Positions 33,839 through 38,775 of a DNA stretch of 38,775 nucleotides are shown one piece after another. The DNA is taken from NCBI GenBank assembly GCA_029559475.1, contig JAKQBN010000070.1, positions 1 through 38,775 on the forward strand, read 5' to 3'. Position numbers and translations under genes: made by a program. The stretch's first letter is position 1. Every line of letters begins with the position of its first letter. Origin of the DNA: a bacterium. GTDB taxonomy: Bacteria; UBA4055. The notes under the pieces were generated by a model. The model saw nothing but the letters and a program-made list of their open reading frames with translations. It had not been told where the DNA came from and ran no database searches.

Positions 33839-36800
33839 TTATTTCTTTAACTGATGAGCTGAAATGTTTCTCGGGATTGTCTTTGTAGAATTTGTTGCTG
33901 TAACGAAATAGAACATTCTTGATCCGTTCAGCGTACCTGTCCACTGCTCATTTGTAAATACTCCTGATTCATCAAGAGTGAATGTCCCGTAAGGATCCGC
34001 TGATGAGTATACCGCGTAACCTGCAGCATTTGTAACAGGGTCCCAAGTAATGATCAGATCAGTTCCGCTTACTGCTAATGTTATATTTGTAGGAGCTTCG
34101 ACTGGCATCCTGTATTCCCAGTTCAGATACGGGAAACCGCTGTTAAGACTGGTATGCATGTTCCAGTAATCGTTCGTTCCGTTAACGCTCTCGCCATAAA
34201 AATCCCAGCCGGCATTAGTAAATGTGCTAGAAGTTCTCATCTGACTGCTGGTTATTCCTGTTGCTGTACCCGTTACGCCATTTCCGGTTTGTTCGGAAGT
34301 TTCTGTGTTCCAGAAATTTCCGTTCATAACATAACCCGTAATAATAGAAGCTATGAAACCTCTGTTGGTCAGATTCGTACCGTCAGCATGTTTAACGCTA
34401 CCTGCAGAATAACAATTGTTTATAGTACCCGAATAATTCTGCCCTACAAATCCCGCGAAATATGTTAATGTACCTGACAGCCTTTTTACATTCGATAGAG
34501 AATAACAGTTTTCGATCAGGCATGATGTGTAATTCTGCCCTATAAAACCCCCGACATAATTAATACCGGATATCGTTCCTTTTGCAAAAGAATCACTAAT
34601 CGTTGATGAAGTAATGCTTCTTCCAGCTATACCGCCCACGTATGTTGTTCCGGTAACATTTCCTGTCGATGAACATCTAGTTATTGAAGATGAATAATAG
34701 TTATAACCAGCTATACCGCCGATAAATTGATCCGATCCTGTTACGTCTGCATTGCTGATGCAATCTGTAAAAATTGAACTGTAATTATACCCGGAGATGC
34801 CTCCAGTGAATCTTGATCCGGAAATATTTCCTCCAGTCGTACAATTATTAACTTCAGAATCATTGATATAGCCTGAAAGAACACCCGTGTAATATTGATT
34901 GCTGGTGACATTAGCATTACTTAATATAATATGAGAGATTGTACTACCCTGAACATATCCGAAAAATCCGCTATATTCTGTCGTCCTGTTTATATAAAGA
35001 CCGTCAATTGTATATCCCTGACCGTCGTAAGATCCTGTAAATTTTGTTGTTACGCTACCTATAGGTAACCACCCTCCGCTTTTCCATGCTGCAGTTGGTG
35101 TGGCATCTATATCTGCCGTCTGCAAAAAACTGCTGCTCATCCAGTTTCTGACACTATCCAGTTGTGTTAGGCTGGAAACCATGAACGGTTCTTCTGAACT
35201 GCCGATACCTCCTGCAAAAGGCGAAGGTCTGTGCCTTAAACCTTCCCAGCTCAGGAAAGGATAACCGCTGTTAAGTAATCCGTTTATTCCCCAGAGATCT
35301 TCTGTTCCGTTAACTGATTCTGCCTGAAAATCCCATGCCGCATTTGTAAAAGTTAACAATGTTCTCATCTGCGTTTTAGTCAAACCTGTTGCACCGACAG
35401 AAGTAAGTTGCCCTGAGGTTTCGGTATTCCAGAAGTTTCCTGAAACTGTACCGGGAGTATATGATGTAAAACCTTTGTTCGTTGGATCAGTAGCGCCCTC
35501 GTAATGAACTGAGCCTGTGGAATAACACCTGTATATCTGACCTGAACCGTGATAACCGCAAAATCCTCCAACGTACTGATAAGTACCACCTGAAGACCTT
35601 GTTACTTCAACATTCGAATAACAGTCATAAATATTGCTTCCGGTTGTTGCGTAAGCTACTAATCCACCAGCCAAATAACCGGTCGAAGATTTTATCTGTC
35701 CTTCAGAATAGCAATTTCTTAATGTACCTCTATTCATTCCGATCAATCCGCCCGTATAGTCGCCTCCGGTAAAATTAACATTTTCAAGACCAAGATCTTT
35801 GATCTCGCTTCCTGATGTCGTATAACCGAAAAGTCCTACATACTGTGTCCCAGCTCTGCTTATAAAAAGATTCGATATAGTGTGACCGTCACCGTTAAAT
35901 TTTCCGGTAAAATTGTTTATAGGGATCCAGCCTGCATTGCTGTTCCATGTTGAAGTTGCCGAAGCATCAATATCCGCTATCTGAATGAAATGGGCCGAAG
36001 GGAAGTTTCTGACATTATTTAGCTGCTCAAGTGTCTCTACCTGGTAAGGATTAGCCTCTGTTCCCGCTCCGTCGGAAAATGCATTTGTAGCTGAACAAAT
36101 AGTGTATGATGTTTCTCCGTTTATTGTGTATGTCGCCGATCTTGGTGAAGATGCCGTACTAAAAGTAGCTCCGTCAACTTCTACCCAGTACAGATTTTTG
36201 CTGCCATCCTGTGAGTGGTCTAATTCAATTACTTCTACTTCAGGCTCTGCTGAATCGGGAGTTTGTGATCCTTCTATGCCTTTTGATTTCGCAACTGCAA
36301 TATTTTCAAGATCGAATTTGATCTTTTTTATTTCACGTATGTCCTTGATTTCCCCCGAACTTTTCGCCGTCTCATATTTCCATACTTTTAAAGATGAAAG
36401 GTTATTCCCGTTGTCCTCGTTTGAAAACCAGTAGGATGTAACTGTTCTGTCACCTGAAAAAGCGTTGGAAGTCTCGACCGTCCATTTTCTCCAGATCCCT
36501 TCTGTCCCGTAAATTAAAACTTCACTACCGTCTCCGGTATAACGGTAAACTGTAACTGTTCCCAAATTTCCGGTTCCTGATCCGAGTGAATAACCGATCC
36601 CTCCAAAAGTATTAGAACCCGTTCCGACAGCTCTTGCGGCTTTAACAGTGCCTACGATATAGCCTGTCGTCGATTCTCCCGTAACAGTCGCTGCCGACCC
36701 GACTTCAAATGTATTCGCTCCCGTCAGAATATTGCCTTTTGTAAAAGCAATATTTCCTGTGACTGATAAATTCTGCATCAGCCTAAGATTGCCGGCGGAT

Positions 36801-37030
36801 TTATTCATTGTGATATTAGGAAATGTTGTAATGTTGAAAACCGAATCCTGAGCGGAACCGAGAAAACTTAACCTCGAAGTTGTAGCAGTAGTAATTGTGC
36901 CCAGATTTTTTAGATTTCCGTATACACCGACATTCGCATTACCGAAATTTACTCTACTTCCGGTGCCGAATGTGATGCCTGCCTGAAGGAATGTCAGCAT
37001 TACCAAAATAGCCGTTAAAACTTTTTTCAT
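33839..37030 (-). CDS. Secreted GLUG-repeat protein with C-terminal FN3-like domain (larger paralogue)
   Basis: A 1063-residue exported protein, the largest in the window. Signal peptide MKKVLTAILVMLTFLQAG. Residues 20-220 form a beta-helix-like domain (SRLSFLGSAQDS, GNILTGANTFEVG) matching that of the 996-residue paralogue. A charged segment at about 222-277 (GEIKDIREIKKIKFDLENI, EPEVEVIELD) is absent from the paralogue. Two GLUG blocks follow, from GAGTEANPYQVETL (about 321) and from the GIGSSEEPFMVSSL segment, each ending with an ETSGQ/ETSEQ and NAxWDF line. The end is FN3-like (DLIITWDPVTNAAGYAVYSS). GGAGG precedes the ATG and a TTGAAA-N16-TATATT promoter candidate lies upstream. Probably an extracellular adhesin-like or matrix protein; no enzyme domain is seen. 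Confidence 0.83.
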   Translation of the reverse strand: MKKVLTAILVMLTFLQAGITFGTGSRVNFGNANVGVYGNLKNLGTITTATTSRLSFLGSAQDSVFNITTFPNITMNKSAGNLRLMQNLSVTGNIAFTKGNILTGANTFEVGSAATVTGESTTGYIVGTVKAARAVGTGSNTFGGIGYSLGSGTGNLGTVTVYRYTGDGSEVLIYGTEGIWRKWTVETSNAFSGDRTVTSYWFSNEDNGNNLSSLKVWKYETAKSSGEIKDIREIKKIKFDLENIAVAKSKGIEGSQTPDSAEPEVEVIELDHSQDGSKNLYWVEVDGATFSTASSPRSATYTINGETSYTICSATNAFSDGAGTEANPYQVETLEQLNNVRNFPSAHFIQIADIDASATSTWNSNAGWIPINNFTGKFNGDGHTISNLFISRAGTQYVGLFGYTTSGSEIKDLGLENVNFTGGDYTGGLIGMNRGTLRNCYSEGQIKSSTGYLAGGLVAYATTGSNIYDCYSNVEVTRSSGGTYQYVGGFCGYHGSGQIYRCYSTGSVHYEGATDPTNKGFTSYTPGTVSGNFWNTETSGQLTSVGATGLTKTQMRTLLTFTNAAWDFQAESVNGTEDLWGINGLLNSGYPFLSWEGLRHRPSPFAGGIGSSEEPFMVSSLTQLDSVRNWMSSSFLQTADIDATPTAAWKSGGWLPIGSVTTKFTGSYDGQGYTIDGLYINRTTEYSGFFGYVQGSTISHIILSNANVTSNQYYTGVLSGYINDSEVNNCTTGGNISGSRFTGGISGYNYSSIFTDCISNADVTGSDQFIGGIAGYNYYSSSITRCSSTGNVTGTTYVGGIAGRSITSSTISDSFAKGTISGINYVGGFIGQNYTSCLIENCYSLSNVKRLSGTLTYFAGFVGQNYSGTINNCYSAGSVKHADGTNLTNRGFIASIITGYVMNGNFWNTETSEQTGNGVTGTATGITSSQMRTSSTFTNAGWDFYGESVNGTNDYWNMHTSLNSGFPYLNWEYRMPVEAPTNITLAVSGTDLIITWDPVTNAAGYAVYSSADPYGTFTLDESGVFTNEQWTGTLNGSRMFYFVTATNSTKTIPRNISAHQLKK

Positions 37031-37076
37031 ATTGTCCTCCGTATCTCTAGAAAATTATTCATTTTTCCCTGATTAT

Positions 37077-37104
37077 AATATACACCTATTGTAAGATTTT
37101 TCAA
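37077..37104 (-). promoter_or_regulatory. Candidate promoter for the large GLUG gene
   Basis: On the minus strand TTGAAA (37104-37099), 16 nt, TATATT (37082-37077), 46 nt before the start. An overlapping TATAAT at 37077-37072 would need a 21-nt spacer. Hexamers and spacing equal those at 10301-10328. Confidence 0.45.
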
Positions 37105-37139
37105 AAGCAATTTCTGTGACTCACTTCACAATTATCATT

Positions 37140-38775
37140 TTATTTATTTGATTTATCTAAACCTTCTTCCATTTGCTTTTCATTTTTGTAGTCAATTCCT
37201 TTTTCTGCAGATAATCCGTAAACCTCAGGATGAAGATAATAACCCTTTTCTTCATACTTTTTCTCTTCTTCGTTCCTGACTGGATTTGCCTTTGCGTAAT
37301 TATCTTTTCTTACAGCTGTTATCATCCAAGAAACTTCCATACTGGCTGATCCGCCTGAGATATCGAAAGAGTTCCCCGACACCTTTCTTGCAATATAAAG
37401 GTTCGGGCCGGGAGCTCCGATGGCTGTCAGCTGGTATTTAAAATCTCCGTTGAAAGATTCAAACCATTCAGGCAGTTTTACTCTTGCCTTACCGTCGGTA
37501 TCTAAAACTACATTGCCGTTATAGACCGTCGTCATCTGATCACTGATAACACCTGTGTGAGATAGATATTTATTCTCAGGATCTATAGGGTGGTCAATTT
37601 TTACTTCATCTGAAGTTTTAACAATATTGCCTGTCACATTAATATTGCCGCTAAAATATCCCGCCCAATTTGTCGTACCCCCTCCGGCTACTCCGTAAAT
37701 TCCGTAATTTGTGTTAGATCCGCCGTAACCCCGACCATAAACTCCGTAAGTATATGTTCCCGAAGATGTCGATACATAGCTCCTGATTCCATAATAATCG
37801 TCCTCTACATACAATTTGTATGAAGGGCTTGTTCCCCCGCCAACACCAACATGGCCATCCTTGCTTACTGTAAAGGCATTTGACCTGTCAGTATCGCTAG
37901 ATCCGTTCCCGACAACGAATAGCGGGTCCATATCCTGCCAGCCAGTAGCTAAGCCGCCTACGATATTCCATCTACCTACAACAAAAGAATTGTACGCTTG
38001 AGATGTAACCATATTTCCCAAAGCCATTGAATACATACCGGAAGAAATAGTTGAGCTCCCTATTGATGTAGAATAATCTCCGGTTGACTGGCTAAATAGT
38101 CCCATTGATCTTGAACCATAACCTGATGCTGTAGCATAAACTCCTAAAGCCTGTGTGTATGTATTCTGGGCTTTGCAGAATCCGCCTATTGCAGAAGAAT
38201 TCAACCCTGATGCTATCGAACTGTTCCCTGCTGCCAAAGATCCTGATCCGGAAGCTTCAGTGCCGGTACCTATCGCAAAAGAATTCGTCTGTGATGCAAT
38301 TGAATTATTACCTGATGCGAATGCGTTAGATGCTGTGGCTTTTGACTTGTAACCTAAAGCTGTCGAGTATTTTCCCGTTGCTTCGCATTTATAACCTGAA
38401 GCAAAAGAAGCCTGCCCGACATTTGTGCCTCCAGTGGTTATATAAACATGACCGACCCTGAAAGCATTTTTTTCTTTATACCAAAGCATAGTAGAATCGC
38501 TTATTGCGTCAGCCGTTGCTTTAGAAGAGACCTTCATCAGATTACTATTAGACTTGGATATCACATCGTCATTTACAAGAAATTCTCTTCCCAAAGACTG
38601 GTTCACATTCGCAGTTATGCTGTTTTTGTGAATACTGAATATTTTATCTGTGCTGTTGCTCGGATTATAAAAAGTAGCGCCTTCATCTTTAGCTATCTCG
38701 AAAACTTTATTCTGTGCTTTTGTATCGCCATCTTTTGAAGATGCTGTTGAAATACAAAACGATCTTGAAAGACCT
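37140..38775 (-). CDS. Secreted YadA-head-like repeat protein with conserved C-terminal domain (5' end outside window)
   Basis: At least 545 residues; the frame is open to the window edge. A GTG at 38606 is not the true start, because upstream codons encode GLSRSFCISTASSKDGDT, the module shared by the other head proteins. Residues encoded around 38400-37950 are classical YadA/Hia-type 14-residue head repeats (ALGYKSKATASNAFASG, SFAIGTGTEASGSGSLAAG, SSAIGGF). A linker then leads to the same C-terminal domain as in the 25530 gene (VKIDHPIDPENKYLS, YQLTAIGAPGPNLYIARK, EKGYYLHP). No outer-membrane YadA anchor is present. A small inverted repeat, TGTGA-N6-TCACA, follows the stop. Likely a trimeric extracellular fibre component. 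Confidence 0.82.
   Translation of the reverse strand, partial: GLSRSFCISTASSKDGDTKAQNKVFEIAKDEGATFYNPSNSTDKIFSIHKNSITANVNQSLGREFLVNDDVISKSNSNLMKVSSKATADAISDSTMLWYKEKNAFRVGHVYITTGGTNVGQASFASGYKCEATGKYSTALGYKSKATASNAFASGNNSIASQTNSFAIGTGTEASGSGSLAAGNSSIASGLNSSAIGGFCKAQNTYTQALGVYATASGYGSRSMGLFSQSTGDYSTSIGSSTISSGMYSMALGNMVTSQAYNSFVVGRWNIVGGLATGWQDMDPLFVVGNGSSDTDRSNAFTVSKDGHVGVGGGTSPSYKLYVEDDYYGIRSYVSTSSGTYTYGVYGRGYGGSNTNYGIYGVAGGGTTNWAGYFSGNINVTGNIVKTSDEVKIDHPIDPENKYLSHTGVISDQMTTVYNGNVVLDTDGKARVKLPEWFESFNGDFKYQLTAIGAPGPNLYIARKVSGNSFDISGGSASMEVSWMITAVRKDNYAKANPVRNEEEKKYEEKGYYLHPEVYGLSAEKGIDYKNEKQMEEGLDKSNK

Noticed and set aside
25700-38500. CRISPR array or DNA satellite in the repetitive surface genes
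   Set aside because: Repeats are degenerate protein-level head and GLUG repeats with variable spacing inside long open frames, not identical DNA repeats with spacers.
37140-38606. GTG at 38606 as the start of the first secreted-protein gene
   Set aside because: The frame is open upstream to the window edge and encodes the GLSRSFCIST module found in its paralogues, so the gene is truncated by the window, not started there.
25530-38775. Prophage tail-fibre region, because of the S74 domains
   Set aside because: Every complete protein has a signal peptide, and no phage structural, lysis, integrase or packaging gene is present.
37140-38775. Classical trimeric autotransporter (YadA type)
   Set aside because: Head repeats are similar, but there is no C-terminal outer-membrane anchor barrel; a different soluble domain ends the protein.

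Overview
The window looks like a chromosomal stretch of a Gram-negative bacterium with about 40% G+C and the standard genetic code. It is probably an uncultured lineage of the FCB group (Cloacimonadota/Delongbacteria-like). This rests on family content: a GWxTD-domain protein, secreted GLUG/FN3 proteins, and head-repeat proteins ending in S74 chaperone domains. The phylum is an inference and was not tested by any search. About 95% of the window is coding, in tight operons.

Layout. (1) 1-2914, minus: rarA, an ElbB-like DJ-1/PfpI protein, a mannose-type PTS IIB protein and the N-terminal part of ribonuclease E/G. (2) 2970-5109, minus: groES-groEL, followed by a 101-bp imperfect inverted repeat and a clear terminator. 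(3) 5110-5552: 443 bp without a convincing gene. (4) 5553-10233, minus: an overlapping chain pgi, NlpC/P60 lipoprotein, GWxTD protein, YgjP-like metalloprotein, zinc-ribbon protein. (5) 10301-21368, plus: a DUF4153 membrane protein and then nine back-to-back genes: UbiA-type prenyltransferase, OYE-type flavin reductase, acyl carrier protein, alpha-oxoamine synthase, diacylglycerol/sphingosine-kinase-like lipid kinase, ThiL/PurM-like protein, ketoacyl synthase, extended SDR, SPASM radical SAM. (6) 21510-24098, plus: a secreted two-domain M16 zinc peptidase, ending at a bidirectional terminator. (7) 24153-25511, minus: a plant/trypanosome-type phosphofructokinase. (8) 25530-38775, minus: six consecutive genes for secreted repeat proteins, the first running off the window.

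The most interesting unit is region 5. ACP, oxoamine synthase, lipid kinase and SDR are the same set of families used in bacterial sphingolipid synthesis (ACP, Spt, ceramide kinase, CerR in Caulobacter). Here they are joined by a ketoacyl synthase, a UbiA prenyltransferase, an iron-sulfur flavin reductase, a ThiL-like enzyme and a radical SAM enzyme. I read it as a dedicated pathway for an unusual amino-lipid, sphingoid or related acyl-amine product. The product cannot be deduced from sequence alone.

The second unit of interest is region 8. The gene order reads the same in both directions: head+CTD, GLUG, head+S74, head+S74, GLUG, head+CTD. The head proteins share an N-terminal module. In the two S74 paralogues, 36 residues of it are identical although 24 of the 36 codons differ, so the module is under strong protein-level constraint. 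This suggests a multi-component secreted fibre or surface layer whose export and anchoring route is not evident.
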